64,000 nt of DNA from Centropus unirufus (GCA_013397695.1 VYZI01000195.1:594777-658776), one strand, 5' to 3'. Shown: positions 11,001 through 25,181, numbered from the stretch's first letter. The notes: generated by a model from the letters alone, not told the origin. Program-made: numbers and translations.

Positions 11001-13842
11001 GTTCCTCTCATGTCATATACTTTCAGATCACACTTTACAACACTTCAAATTCAAGCATGAAGGATGGAGCTGCCTCCAATCAGCCTCTGTCTCCATTACC
11101 TGCTGGTTCAGGTTATAGGCATATAGACAAAAGAAAGCAAGCTGAATAATCTTACGCTGAAAAATAAACTGGATCCAACACACTGCCTGAACAGAAGGAA
11201 GCCATTACTACCATCTCCTAAGATCATGTCTTTCCATTGCATCTTAAGAAAGATTATATTCAGATGTGCCATGCATGTAACACATGTATATGTTACAGCA
11301 CATTCACATTGGATACATGGATCCATGGGAATTGGTCAATCTCAGTAAGGTTACAGCCAGCATCAATCTCCTACTTAATCACCAAATAATTCAGAAATTA
11401 TTTCTTTTGTGCTGGTATTAATATTTGGATAGCTGAACAGATCAGAGAATTGGCTTGGATGGAATTAACCAGACAAAAGACAGCTGTGAAGTTAAAATGA
11501 CTAAAATCATCCTTTAGCATTGTCCTATCTAAGTTCTGACCAAAACTATTTTGATAGAAGGTATAAGCCAAAATGCTTTCAGAGATTTTCTATATCAAAC
11601 ACCTATCTGATGAAGGAACATTTTTGCCCTTGGTGCTGAATTGAATTTGAAAAGTTTCAGTGTCTTGGTCTCATTTTAAGCAACCTATGTAATTGTTGGA
11701 TCTGACTCAGTATTTCCATTATCTCATATGAAGCGGGTAACTACATCTCTTAGAACAAACTAGAAAGGAATGCAGCAAGGTTTGCAAGGAGAGAGGTGTT
11801 GTATTAGAACAATTGGTATATTTGGAAAACACTCAAACAAGCTTTTAGGCATAAAGCACCCTATGGATTTAGATATCACTGTAATCCAAGTGGAAAATAG
11901 AATTTGCTAGCACTTGAACAAGTATTAACATTTCAAAAATAAGAAAAGATTACAACAGTGTTAAAGTGGTTGCTTTTGTAACATAGTCACATTAAACATT
12001 CTGAATAACATATTGCTTTTATATATATATATTCCACTTTATATTCGAGGTTCTACCACACAGTTGCAAGCCTGCTGTGCTAAACTTAGTCTTCAGTAGT
12101 ATTTAAGAACAAAGGGTAATTCAAGGGCAGTATTTTAGCTTTAGCATCTTGTTTTCTAATTTGCTTGATCTGTAGCTCGGCTTTATTAGATAAGATAAAC
12201 CAAAACAAAAACTTTCAACCTGAGTCACAGATATGAATGAATCTAAACATTCCCTTGTTTCTCAGTCCCACAAAATGTGCTACCTCAGAATTATTAGAGT
12301 CATTTGAATACGAAGTTCAAAACTTGTGCTAGTGTATGAAAAAAAAAAAAACAACAGGTGCTTACAGAGTAACAGAGCTACTGAATGCTAACTTCATTAA
12401 CTTCCATTAAGCTAAATGACTCACAAATGGCATTTAGATCCCTAGTAAATCATCATCTAGGTCAGCAGGAAGCTCATTACAGACTGACAATCCAAGTGAC
12501 AGAAACACTTTTCTACAAGTGCTATAGTAGTAATTTCCTGTGTGAAAAGCTTGCTGCTGTTCCTGCATTCCTCAGGGGACACTTCTCAGAGGATGTTACT
12601 CTTCCCCAGGAAGAGGAAGGAACCAGTTGTTATGGGATGTGTGGGCTGATAGCTGTTGGGCATTTTCTGCATGCCGCAGAATCAGCTGTGAGAACTGTGA
12701 ATGCAGCTTAGATTCCCAGCCGAAGCCAGGGAAAACACTGCTTGGGCAGACAAGGTCAGAGTATACACATACAGTATCTCAGGAAGTTGAAACAGAAATA
12801 ATACCTGGAACTTCCATCCCTCTCATTCCCAGAAATGTGCTGATTTGCTAAAGGAACAATATACAGACGTGGATCAGCTTGAAAGGCATTCCTGAAGTAT
12901 TGCACTGTCGCCATGAAAAAGACCTTACAGAAAAGTAAAATATTGCTTACTCCAAGTCATCTATAACAAGCCCATTATCTTACAAAACAGTACCAACAGT
13001 CCAGCAATAGCTTCCTTTAATAGTGCCACCGTGGGCAAAGGCAACATAATTAAACAAACTGCCTTGTAAGGAAGTCAGATACTGAAACTTAATATTTTAT
13101 GAGGCTGGGGAGGAGGTGGTGTAGATTTTTTTCCTGTTATATCCCTTTCCTGTGCTTCCTGTTCTACAGTAACTCAAGCTCCCTCCGTATCTTCTGTGAC
13201 ACTCTTATAAGACAGGTCGCCAATAGCAAGCCTATGCCTAGTCCCCCCATCAGTGAATTCAGTGTCACATCCCACTGGCTTTTTAGTCAGTAGCAGCACT
13301 GGTAAGTTTCCTTATTCTACTAATTGCTTATTTCTCAATGTGGTTAAAAAACACCCTCCAACTACTGGATGAAAAAATTATTACGTAGGTGGGACAGAGA
13401 CAGACAAATAACCATTACAATCTCATAAGGTACATGTCCGCAGGAAAGCAGGCTAAAAATAGCTTAGGAAATATTATATTCTTGCACTTTCTAGTGCTCA
13501 AGTTCAGAATCCTGTCTCCAATGAAGATTTTACTTTCTCTCAAGCTCCAGTTCACTCCAAGAATATAACGAACCCTATTAAGGAACATCAAGACATGTAT
13601 TATTACCTAATTATGTAGCAGCACACCACATTTCCTGTTCTCTCCTTGTAAACCAGCAGTTACACACTGTGTTAGAATAGCATCACTGCAAAACACAAGG
13701 GCCATTTGGATCATATTCTTTTATTACAAATGTTGAGTTCACTTTCATGTATTTGATCTTAAATTTTTATTTGATGCTAGTGGTATCAAAGCATATTGCT
13801 TTTAAGATTAAGTGCACAAATCTTTTAAAGAAGCCTGAGCCT

Positions 13843-14130
13843 CTACAGTGGCTCAGAAAGCAAGTTCAGAAATTCACTGTTCCCTATGCTAAACACTTGG
13901 TCCTTTTGGCACTTGTGACAGAATAGAAGCCATTTTGCTTGTATACACCACATCTTCTTCAGAAGGCCCCTAGCTATACAAAAGACTGTTTCTACTGCCT
14001 TAGATGGATTACGTGTAGCCTTGGAAAGGGATGGGAGACTTTGCTTCCCTGACAGCTGCTGCACATGTTTAGGTGAAGAGCTGTGGGGAGAAGGCAGCCT
14101 ATCTTCTTCCCCCAGCTCCACACGTTGTAC
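13843..14130 (-). other. Possible unannotated exon after POC1B exon 10
   Basis: On the minus strand the acceptor tactatgcag leads straight into an open frame in phase 0, the phase that POC1B exon 10 leaves behind. The peptide begins VQRVELGEEDRLPSPHSSSP and stays open until a stop at 13,843. Codon use in the first 50 or so codons is rich in GAG, CTG, CAG and AGC, unlike the surrounding AT-rich intron. Against it: no convincing donor follows, and the peptide does not resemble the conserved C-terminal coiled coil that I recall for vertebrate POC1 proteins. It could be an alternative exon, a lineage-specific exon or chance. Confidence 0.22.
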
Positions 14131-14524
14131 CTGCATAGTATACAGAGTAGGAAGCCTGTTGAGTGTGCTGTAAGCCATGATGACACCAAATATTGCTTGT
14201 TTAGGAGCAAGATTGGACAGAAAGGATTCATTTGCAAAGACAATAGCAGAGTTTACAAATTCTTATTTTTATTCTACCACACTGAACACTTCTCAGTTTC
14301 TCTATTTACTGCATTTATTGTGTGTTCTTTTAAGACACAGCACTAGAGATTCAGAGCCTATTTGAGAGTTTTTGGTATGCTTGTCTATGGGAAAAAGTGC
14401 AGACACTTTTATCTTAAAACTTTGGAGAAACAGGATTTCTTCACGTTATTCCCCCATTTCATTCTGTGTTTGTGGTTAGGAGTTTGGATCATGGAGTTGG
14501 CAGTTCATGCAAATACGCATTTAC

Positions 14525-14690
14525 TACTAATTAGTAGAATGGCAGGGGAACAGGTTGTCCAGCGAAGTCATGGACGCCCTATTCCTGGAAGTGTTCAGAG
14601 CAGTTTGGATGAAGCTTTGAGCAACCTGCCAATGGCAGGGGGGTTGGAACCAGCTGAACCATTCTATGATTTGAAAAAAAAAATCCATAA
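14525..14690 (+). mobile_element. CR1 LINE 3' end fragment
   Basis: Plus-orientation CR1 3' UTR: the sequence carries the diagnostic 'CCTGGAAGTGTTCA...TGGATGAAGCTTTGAGCAACCTG', 'GGCAGGGGGGTTGGAAC' and terminal 'AACCATTCTATGATT' blocks, split here for length. It is a short 5'-truncated insertion in probable intron. Confidence 0.88.
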
Positions 14691-17130
14691 CTATTAAGGG
14701 AGCAGCCTTTCTTTTCTCTCTCTCTGGAAGCATGGGAGGTAAGGTGGTAGGAGAGTCTAGGAACTGTCAATGTTATCAAAGACCTTCTACTGGTGGTATC
14801 ACTCCTCAGCACAGAGCTCAGTCTAACTAGCAATTAAGTTTTGGACAAGGAACACGAGCAGGACACTTTTCTCTTAGAGGACAGTAGTTCCAGACTTCCT
14901 TTCAAAAGGATAGTGCCAGAATTTTGGTAGAGAAAAACCTATGAATATCACTCAAAGTTCATAGTTTAATTGAAAAAGTCCCAAGAAAACGTGACATCCA
15001 CAAACTACAGAAAGCTGTTGTGCTTTTGGATGAACTATAACAAGCAGTATGCACAATGACTGTGCACAGTGAAGTACCACATGAGTTTTGCTTTATGGGC
15101 TGTTCCCTTCTGAATTGGGCTTGGGCCCCAGAGGAGATGATCTATGCATAAAATCCCTATTCTTTCCTTTCCCTTCCCTTTAACCTCAATGAAAACAATT
15201 GGTGTTTATTCCCATGTAATGCTGGAGCCAGGAAAGGGTGTAAATCAGGATAAATTTGAAGTTGCATGGCAAAAAAAATATGCAGTGTTTTTAGCTTTTA
15301 AGACAAAATTTCTTTTGTTGTTGTCTTCTACTGGATTCTGGAGTTGTGTTAAGTCACGCAAGAAAGATATTATAGTCCAAGATCTTTGCAAAATAAGTTC
15401 CCATGAGGAAGAACAGTTGCATAAGCCACCACATACACAGATATGGAAGAATAGATGCAAACTTTGCACTCATAATTGCTGTCTGCAAAACATATGGGAT
15501 GTTTTTTAGGTTGCTTGGTGGGGTTTAATTGGTTGTATTCAAAATACAGGCAGAAAAAATTGTGTCAATACCTAAAGACTGAAACATATACAGGGGAAAC
15601 AATGGGAAAGCAATATATAGAGGATAAATTAAGAATACAGATACATCCACTGTTTTCACTAAGATACGTACTATAAATGCAGTACAGAAACTAACAGTGT
15701 CTCACTTTTGGGATAAAAGATGCATGTACTCTCAATTTCCTTTCCCATATGTTAGAAGTTGGGGAATAGGGGTGATTTATTTAGTCGTTTCTTATTTTAA
15801 CACGTTATGTTCCCCTTTGCTCCAAACATGAACAATCCTTATCTTTCCCCTTCCAATAATTACTCTTAATTTTGTAGAAATCCTACTGTAAATGAACAAT
15901 AGTGTCTTGTTTTCAATGTTAACTGGTACTGAAAGAGAAAGAACGGCAAACATCTCCCAGCCAGAGCAGACATTCCAAATTCCAGATTACAGTACATTGC
16001 TTTGCTTCCTCCAAATCCTGTTTACATGAGCAAGGTCAGGGGATGGAACATTACAGAGCCTCTACAGTGATTTCCTGCTGCTGTCAGTAAAAACTGAGAC
16101 ATCATCAACTTTCCCTGGTTCCTAACAGCTTATGAAGGACTGGAGGTTATCAATGTATTGCATTACAGATTTTAATGAAACCCAACCTCCCCTCAAAACT
16201 AAGAGTAAAATCAGAGTATTAAACACAAGGGAATAGTCCCAAAGGAAAATAAAACATTCAATTTATCCTTTTCAGTAATACAGAAAACAAAGGCAATATT
16301 AAGCTGCTTGACACATGGAGAAGAGGTGGCAGAGACAAAGTAATGCTTTCAGAGTCTTCAATGAGATACAAAGGAGAAAGAAACAACCTGCAGCCCACAA
16401 ACTTTGACCCCAATTCAATGAACATTTTCAGAGTGTAAAGATTAGAATTCACCTCATTTTTAAACACATATGAAGGTTCTTACCATTGCAAGAGTCAGGG
16501 CATTACACAAACCAGTTAAACATATAGCTTGATTTTATACTGGTTTCAGTAACAAAGAAGAGAACTGGATAAGTTCAAAATCAAACTCAAAGCTATTTTC
16601 ATGACAATAATAATACAGATAGGAATTCTTAATCGTTTTGTAATTACAGTCCAAAAGAAAGCAGTTTCACAGTAAAGATTACATAAAGATTACATTGAAG
16701 TTTTTCGACGAACACAATGACCGTATTCCCTTCACTATCTTTACGAAGGAAGTTACATCAGTCTGAAACGGGTGAAAACAGTTTTTTCATCATTAAGTTA
16801 GAACACAAGCTGAAAAATTAAGATATTTAGAGTTTGGAGAGTTTAATAATCTAAGTGTTTTCTAGCAAAATCCCTAGAACATTCATACCTGCCTATCTTG
16901 CACATAAGGAGACATTTTAAGTGTGAAAGTTGTTACGGATTGTTGTTTTTGATGAGGCAACAAATTAAAATTCCTTGAAAAGAAGAAGAGGAGGAAGAGA
17001 CAGAATCAGTATTTCCTCATACAGATAAAGCTCAAAATACAAACGAGTTTAACTATGTTTTTTTAGATCTTCTCCAGGCAGGATGTTATCAGGAATAGAC
17101 CACAGTGATCCTTAGCTGCACCTTAATTAT
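14691..17130. other. Probable intron, nothing recognised
   Basis: AT-rich sequence with short ORFs only. The longest plus-strand ORF (15,144-15,509) has no recognisable domain. No RNA gene or repeat family was identified. Confidence 0.5.
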
Positions 17131-17635
17131 CTGCAGTTCTGGGTACTGTTTTAGGCTTCTCAATACAAGAGAGACATTGACATCCTGGACCAAATCCAGT
17201 GATGGGTGAGCAAGATGGTGAGGGGGCTGGAACACATGATATACAAGGAAAGACAGAGAACCAGGTTTGTTCAGCCTCAAGATAGAAGGATAGGGGGAGA
17301 TGTTACTGCCATATCAAATATATAATGGAAAAAAAGAAGACAGAGCTTGACATTTATTAGAGGATCACTGTGACAGAATTAGAGGCAACAGATGTGTTGG
17401 AAAATAGGAAATTCTAGCTACATGTTATGAAAAAAACCCAATATTTTCACCAGTTAAGCATTAGAGGAACCTGCCCAGAGAGATGGTAGAATCTCCATCC
17501 TTACACATAATAAAATATGAACTAAGCAAGGCCCTTAAGAACCTGATCCAAGTTGGCCTTACTTTAAGGGAGAGAAGGGTAGATTAAATGACTTCACAAC
17601 TTAATCTCAACTATACTATTATTTTTATTAATAAA
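17131..17635 (+). mobile_element. CR1 LINE fragment, end of ORF2 and 3' UTR
   Basis: Plus-orientation CR1. It begins within the end of ORF2 (a 'CAGTTCTGGGTAC...CAATACAAGAGAGACATTGAC' type block, then a 'GGGCTGGAACACATGATATA' block). It continues through the 'TTGTTCAGCCTCAAGATAGA' block into 3' UTR sequence ending near 'GGTAGATTAAATGACTTCAC'. It is strongly diverged, so it is an old copy. Confidence 0.85.
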
Positions 17636-20073
17636 TCTTTAGAGTAGGGGAGAAAAAAAATACCTTTTTGTCATGCCACAAGACATCCTAGGGGCATTAA
17701 TAGCATATTTCCTATGACCATTATGGAAGGACACAGTTTCAATAACCAAAGAAGAAATCTGCAAGAGGGAGAACACTTTCTTCTGTTTCCTGGAGTAGCT
17801 TGAGATCTATGGGACTTTGCTCAGTTACTGCTAGGAATTTTGATTGCCACTTAACAAAACAATACAAAGATCTGTATAAACTTTCAATCTCCCTGAAGAT
17901 ATTTCAGGGATCTTTAGGGAAGTTATCACAGATCCTACAAAAGTTTCAATGTTTTTAACTTCGCCTAGAGAAGCTGGTCTTTAAAAATTCAAGACAGCAA
18001 TCAAAGAAAGGCTGTATCTCTACTCTAGCAGAAAAATTAAGGTAAATATGTCGATTAGCTACTTGCAGTGGCCCAGGGACTTGCCAGGGTGTTTTTTGAA
18101 TAGCTCTTAAGGCCCGGTTGTGTTACATGCATAATAAAGACATTGAACAAGAATCCTTAAAGATACATGACATTTTTCTCTCTCACACATCAGAAAGGCA
18201 GAACTGCTTAAGCTAAGACATCACAAAGCTTCAATATAATAAGTAGGTAAAGAAAGGACATTTTTAAAATAACCTGGCAACCTGATGAAAGATTTTCAGT
18301 CATGTGAACAATGTTCTTCCAGTAGAAGTTGTACCAAAAAGCCACAAACAGATTTGACAACTTCACAGGGAAGCAAGAAAATAAAAGAGCATACAATGAT
18401 ATTGTCTTTGATAACTTGTAGAAAAAGAGCAACCAGGGGGTGGTTGGAATCCAGGGGAGGGATGGGGAAAAAGGATGAATTAGACTAGAGGTTGGTTACC
18501 TCGAGTTAGAAGAGGATTAAAAAAAACAAATACAGAAAGACTGCAGAAACACAGTATCATCCAAATGACAACAAACAGTATCGAGGAAATCTGGCAGTGA
18601 AGGTGAGAAGGGAAGAAATCTAGCATCTGCTCTTCCCTCTTTGATGTTGTTTTTTTTTGCTACGAAGAACACATGAAGCCTCTATAGAAAGGGTTTATTC
18701 ACATTGGGGAAACTGAGCCAGATTCAAACATTTTTGTAATGAAAACTACTGCAAAGCCAGCCAGCAAGAGGGTGCTGCCTCCAGTGGGTCAATTTATTCC
18801 TACTATGAATCCTGTGCATAAGGTTTTATAACTGGTTATATATCAGAAGAGTTAGTGAAGGAGATTAAATGACTGGCAGATGAATAGGTATGTAACAATG
18901 AATTACAGTGTAACTATACAATTGATGTCTGTGATCAGTATTAAGATCAGGAAGTAAGGAACACAAAATAGCTGGAAGTGATAGGTAGCCAATAAATTCT
19001 ATCCACCACAATCCTCTACTGTCAAGCCTACTAAAGATATTTCTGTAAGACTGCAAATTACTTTTCAAAAATTATCTTAAAGAACCTTATTTCCATTGTG
19101 AAAACATGATAACTGCTTCACTTTAATATATATGAAATTATCATCTCAAATAAAAGTTATTACGTGATTATTTGTTTTAAAGGTTTCTTTTAGACATTAA
19201 CCTCTGTTTCACAATCAATAAATGATCTTAAAGAATTTTATAAAGTACCTTTATGATGCACCTTTTCATAAAGCTTTTGTGACAAAACAGAACACCAGAA
19301 ACCATACCTGCTGCCTATCCATATGTATTAATCCTTCTGCCACGTAAACTCTTGTTATGGTAACTAAAATTGCTCAAGATACAATTTATGCCTGCAGAGG
19401 AACAGATTCAGAGCTAAAAGAGAAATTCTCATTTGAACCTAATTCTAGTACAGTACGTCTTTTAGATTTCATATCAGGAGAGCATATTTCTCCTCCTACG
19501 AAACTACCGTTAAAACATTGCCTTCCTTTCCTCCCACATGCCATACCAATGTCATATGAACAGCTAACACTAAAAAGGATCCAATCCTATGATTCTGCCT
19601 TAAAACGTGTTACTTTTTTTTCCTCTCCTAGAGATCTACTGGCTGCCTTAAAAGGAGAAAATTAAAACATCACTTTTGGTGTTTTATCAGAGGCAACTAT
19701 TCTTTAGCTTTGCCATTAGATAAAGACAGGGCTACAAAAAACGTGTTTGAGAATAAAGCCATAAACTTTAACAGTAATATTTAGATTTAATTAGCATGGA
19801 CTTATATTATAATTAGATTTTCTGCTTAGTATATGGTTAAAATTGCTAGTATAACGTGAAAGCTTTGCTATTGCACCATCTCCTGGTTAGCCTTGGGAAC
19901 TGCAAACAGAGACATTAGGATATTGAGTTCTGAGTGGTGGTAGGGGTCGACAGTTGTTGAGAGTATTTTATTCATACAGACAAAAAGAACACAATTCTAC
20001 GACCATGTTTAATCTATGGGCTATTTTTTTTTTTCTCCATCACCCTTCCCTTCTCCCTCCCCAGGCAACTTAC
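17636..20073. other. Probable POC1B intron 10, proximal part
   Basis: Sequence immediately after the exon 10 donor in the direction of transcription. Only short ORFs are present, including one of 102 codons on the plus strand at 19,357-19,665 with no recognisable domain. I identified no repeat or RNA gene. Confidence 0.55.
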
Positions 20074-20160
20074 CGGATTATGGAAAGATAAAGACGAACT
20101 AATCTCTATGATAGGCGGGTCAAGTGTCTGTGTATCAGTCACATCAAAGGAAGGGTTGAC
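20074..20160 (-). CDS. POC1B: POC1B coding exon 10 (linker after the propeller)
   Basis: 29 codons, phase 0 at both ends, with acceptor ttttcaacag and donor GTAAGT. The peptide starts VNPSFDVTDTQTLDPPIIEI and aligns with the human POC1B segment that follows the WD40 propeller (human [20 protein letters not shown] from memory). This is the last POC1B exon found in the window. It was not an ATG-started ORF and was found by following the splice phase. Confidence 0.9.
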
Positions 20161-23100
20161 CTGTTGAAAATGAATTACAGGGTTTTCTATTAGTGCTGAA
20201 GTAATAAAGAGAAATATGACTGAAAAAAAAAAAAAAAAGAGGACCAGTTGCTACGTAAAGGCACCACACTATGCACAAAGGACTGAAAACAGACTTGAAA
20301 AGTCATAAAAATAAAGGTAGGATGTTACATATTTGTTACGGAAATATAATTTATACTACATTAACATTCATCATCCCAAACTAACCCAGGTGATTGCTAC
20401 TGCAAGAGGTGCAAGTAAGACGTAATTCAGTTCAGAGGTAGTTCAGAAAAAAAGTTCAGTTCATGAAAATGGAAGTTACACATACTAGTTTGAAATGGAC
20501 TGAGACAGACAGCTAACTCAAAACCTGCCCAAGGCTGAAGCCACATGATTTAACAGCAGTCAATGATGCTGCTCAAATGCTCAACAGTAGAAATATTCAA
20601 ACAACTTCTCAGCTCGGTAACTGTCACTTGAAGGTGCTTCTCAAAGCTCTTGTGTGTGCAGAACCATAAGAGCTCCTGAAAGTTACCTTTGAGTTTTACT
20701 TTCCCGTGTCAGTCACCTGTGGGTGCAGCTGAAAGTCAACTTTCCTATTCCTCCTTCCACCGGGAGGACTGAGCCAGGCAGACATGTGATACTGCCCCAG
20801 ATAACTTTGGCCTTGAAAGCTATTTTCCAGCAATGATCTTCATTTAATGTAATAGTCCAAGGACAGCAGCAGCTCTCCACGTGCAGATTTTTTTATATAT
20901 AACTATACAGAATTCTAGGTTTTATGCTACGCTGGTCCACTGCCTGTTGCAGTTTACGTAGGGCACATGCACATCCACAGCTTCATACCGCAGCCTGCAA
21001 CTGCCACTACCATTCAGTTTGAGCTATCTATTTATATCCCCGACATTTGGCTTCTCGCTGTACTATTCTCACTATTTTATGAATTTACAAAATTAACAGG
21101 ACTTGATGACTTTCAAATTACCAAGAAGTCTGGTGTAGTGAAGGGGAACAAAGACCCGTTTCCAACTTTTTATCTGTCCAACAGTGACAGTGGCTTCAGA
21201 GACGGCACTAATTCTAACCACCTTACTTGAAAACGGAAAATAGAGAAAAAAAACCAAAACTTATACTTGTCTAGTGATAGGGGTATATTTTAGCTGCTCG
21301 AAATTTATTGGATACAAGGGCCAATTTAGTTTGCTTTTTCAAGGATAAAGAGCCTGGCATTTCAACTGAGGCCTGTCAAAACTCTGGCTCAACCAGAACT
21401 GCTCATTCAGTAAGAGCTTAAGTACTATTTCCACAAGCAAAAAGCCCTGATACTAGAGTCCATACACTGGTTTATAGACCTATTAGGTCAGAGATGCATT
21501 TGTTAAGTAACTAGGATGAGATCTCAAAGCTGGAACTAGTGGCCAGAGTAGGCATGCAATAGCATCTTACATGTAGACATTTAAATTCTAACTAATAGAA
21601 GTAGGTTCTTCCTCAGTAAAGGTGGATGAAGACATGGGCGAGGGAGGGGGAGAAGATGAACAAACTTCACTAGCAAGGTAGAAGATACAAAAACAAAAAC
21701 AAACCCTACATTCAAACACAGTTACTACCTGATTATTCAAGCTGAAAGTAACCCTCACTTTGCAGTACTCAAATCAGAGATGGCAAACTCAAACATATTT
21801 GGAAAAAAAAGAACCAAAAACCGCTGAACTCCAAAAAGTAAGCCATTGAACTGTCACATATTAAAGATTTAAAAAACTTCCTTCCTTGCAAAGCTTTCCT
21901 TTATTTAACTACTATATAAGTATTTTCATGATCTTCTCCCAGTATGATACAATTAGCATAATTAGCACCTTTTGATAGAAAAAATGTATTTGAAAAGGTT
22001 TCTACAGAATCTTTATTCTAAGGAACTAGAGATTTCTGAAGACTGAAGTAGAACAAAACTGGAAGTATGCAATTCTCACCCACATGCTTTAAGCAAATTC
22101 TTATGCCCTTACAGATGTCTCTCTGTCAATTTTAACGAAGTATATTCAGTTTCAGAAAAACCACCCTCCTTCATTTTATTTTTCTAATATAGTTAATAAG
22201 ATATGAGTGTTACATAAAAAAATCCCCAAAACTAATAAAATGAAAAGAGGAAGTTTTAAATTACTCACACAAAATTATTTCCTAGGAAAGTGATGTAGCT
22301 AGCTGCAAAATTGTCTCTCCAAACATACCAAGAAGAAATTTAGATTTCAATTTGATTAAACACTGGGTTTTTTGCTAGACTGGTGACCTCAAGCCAAGCA
22401 AGCCATATATTCTTACTTCTACTGCCACCTTGTGTCTATGTGGATTTCCTTCATCTACGGAGATCTTAAAATTTCAGTGTTACTTCAGACGTTAAGATGA
22501 ACCTAAATCAACAGTAGCTTTTCATGTTCAAGATAGGTACTCTACACATCTCAGCATGTCCAAACTTCAATGCAATGTTTTTAAAAGAAATTGGTATTTC
22601 TATCTTACACCCACTTTAAAGTCTCTAGAACATGAAAAATTGCATACAAATATAGAAAAACCAGAAATACAACCATCACCAAATTGCATGCATTTATTTT
22701 CATATATTACACTAAAATGGCATTACTGATTAAACATGCTATTTTCAAATATCCCCAAAAGCTCCTTATCTCAGAGAGAAGGACTGGGATTTATCATAGC
22801 TAAATTTAGACATATTACTATACACCTGTATTTGACCTGGTCACCCAAGATTACCTCTATGGTCAATGGAAAAAAGTAGGTACCTTCAGAGGACAAGTCG
22901 TTTACTTACATTTCCAAATTGCCTGAATAATTTTAATGATAAACTTAAACCTCTACTTACTTGAATATTCAATAATCACATTGATCAGTACAGTTGAAGA
23001 ATGGCTGCAAAGATTTTAAGGCAAGAACATGAAATTCTACATTTAAAATTCATTCATACTGATGGTCTGAAGAAGGAGAGATACAACCAAAAATGTCTAG

Positions 23101-24084
23101 TAAAAATTAATTGTGCTTCTAAAAACAGAGAGGGAGTGACAAAAAGCCACAGAAGGTATTTTTAAGATTACTGGGTCTGTGTATAGTTTTGAAGAGCAAG
23201 TGAGTAGAATTACCAAGAAATGGTGAAAATATCCTCAAGCTCCATGTTTCAGTCACTGACCTGAATGCAAAATACCAGGTGATACCTGCAATTCTTTATG
23301 ACCTTGTGCAAGCTGTTTTGTTCAAGATAGATATTCCAGCTGGTGGTGTTTGAAAACACAAATGTCCCACTGAACCCAGCTGAATAAATTCGGAGCAAAG
23401 CCAGCTGCTCGCTGTGTGTACTGTTTTCCCAGAACCAAGTTGTAGAATATCATGGGCCTTGCCACACTGAGGAAAAACAGGGACAGAGAAGCCATAGCTG
23501 CCCAAAAGCAGCAAGAAACATGGAGAGGCATGAGACATTAGGAATTAAATAAACCAAACATGGGCAGAATTACTTCCTGTGAGTTCTATCTGTATACCTA
23601 TTGAACTTCCTGTGTTCTGCCCCTCTGAACTTTATCCTAAAGCAAGCCATCTTCATTCCTGCTATAGAGGGCACTAAACTTAACCAGCTCAATGTAACTT
23701 TGGGCAATGAGTTATAACATATCTCAAGTATCTAGATGGCATTGCAGCTGTTTGCAGCAAACCCCAAGTGATCATATGTACTTTTTAATATCCCATATTT
23801 GAACCAATTCCTCTGCCTGCCTATAACTCTCGCGTATGTTACCAAGTACTTTAAAATACTGTTACTTCAGTTAAGATTAATCACCTTCCCCTGTTTCTCA
23901 TGAAAAAGAGAGAAAACACAAACCAAACAGTTCTTCATTTTGTCTGAGGTGCAGCTCACACATTAGGATCAACTTCATAATTAGAATTGCTGCCCTGCAA
24001 CGGAACACATCACCCAGACTGGGAAATCTTCATTCCTCTCCAAGGTTCCCTAATTAGATAAAGCCATGGCTGAAGATGTACCAT

Positions 24085-24160
24085 TGGCAAACAAGACTAG
24101 ATGACCTTCAAAAGCTCCCTCAGACATGGCTGTGATACAATTCCTCCTTTCCCATATATA
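24085..24160 (+). mobile_element. Possible CR1 3' end remnant
   Basis: The block 'AGACTAGATGACCTTCAAAA' followed by 'GCTCCCTCAGACATGGCTGT' resembles the CR1 terminal '...ACTAGATGACCTTTAAAAGGTCCCTTCCAAC...' region. It is short and diverged, so the call is tentative. Confidence 0.4.
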
Positions 24161-25181
24161 TTAGAAGCATGATGAACCATAGAAAGACGAGGGTGGTGTT
24201 GCAGTGGAACTGCCTAGGGCTAAAATTCTCTCTATTGCCTGTTGCTCAGGAAGAGGTTAAGATAGTAATAAAAAAAAATTCTGTTTGTTTTAACTGAATA
24301 GGGACAAGTCTTTCTTCCTTTTTGTTTTTCTCCAGGGTACAGCATAGTACAGTGGGGCTAGAAATGCTGTGTTTTTTTCACCTGCAGAAGGAAATATTTA
24401 AGAAGATGGAACACTGAAAAATTTCAGGCATAGTTAGTGCCACTAAAGCATGTTACTACTGGTAGTAACCTGATGCTAGTTTTGTCTGAATACATTACGT
24501 CTCTGTCCAGATGGTGAGGTCCATTCTTCCTTACCACAACAAGAAACCCATAATTTTTCTTGCGACAGGAAGGGCAGTAAAAAAAGAAAAAATATATGGA
24601 GCAACAAAACTTTGTAACTTCACTTCTAACACTGTTCAAACTATTATATTATTACATTAATTCTGAAAAGAAGCTGCAAAAAATATTTTAGTCATGATTA
24701 CATTATTTAATTTACAAATAAAAAAGTATAGTACAGTACAGGAACATCAGTTTTGTTGAAACTAGCAGATGCTGTTCTGTCCCACAGAATATATTTCATG
24801 TTTACTTGAGAGCAAGATATTCTACGGATAATGTGATGCTATTAGAAAATTAAATCTAGCAATCTTATCCTTAAAATCCTGAAATTAGATCAGAAAATAT
24901 ACCACAAGAATCCATAAATTTGCTATGATAAAGCCATAGACCCCTTTTCCCTACTATAGAGTGTTTAACCCAGAAACCTATGAGCCGCTAGAAATGTTAC
25001 AGCCACAAAGAAATGCTAAGGTTAAATGAAATCCGTTAAAGCTAACTAATAAATAATTTCTTGACATTCAGCTATCAAATTTTCTTTATATGCCCTTTCA
25101 GTATTGGTAATGAGGTGCTTCATAGCCTTAGTTTAACTTTAGCTTTTCCAGAGCTTCTCAATTACCTGGGAGCAGGGATGG

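Larger units (their letters stand above)
6876..14129. other. Gene-poor AT-rich stretch, probable intron
   Basis: It contains an AT-rich low-complexity block near 7,060-7,215 and an unexplained overlapping ORF cluster at about 7,560-8,055, both listed separately. Otherwise I see only short chance ORFs, homopolymer runs (for example poly-A at about 12,342) and a short TATATA run near 12,020. No RNA gene or recognised repeat was found in the rest. Confidence 0.5.

Noticed and set aside
12385..12711. 108-codon plus-strand ORF
   Set aside because: No known domain or splice support; ORFs of this length are expected by chance in this composition.
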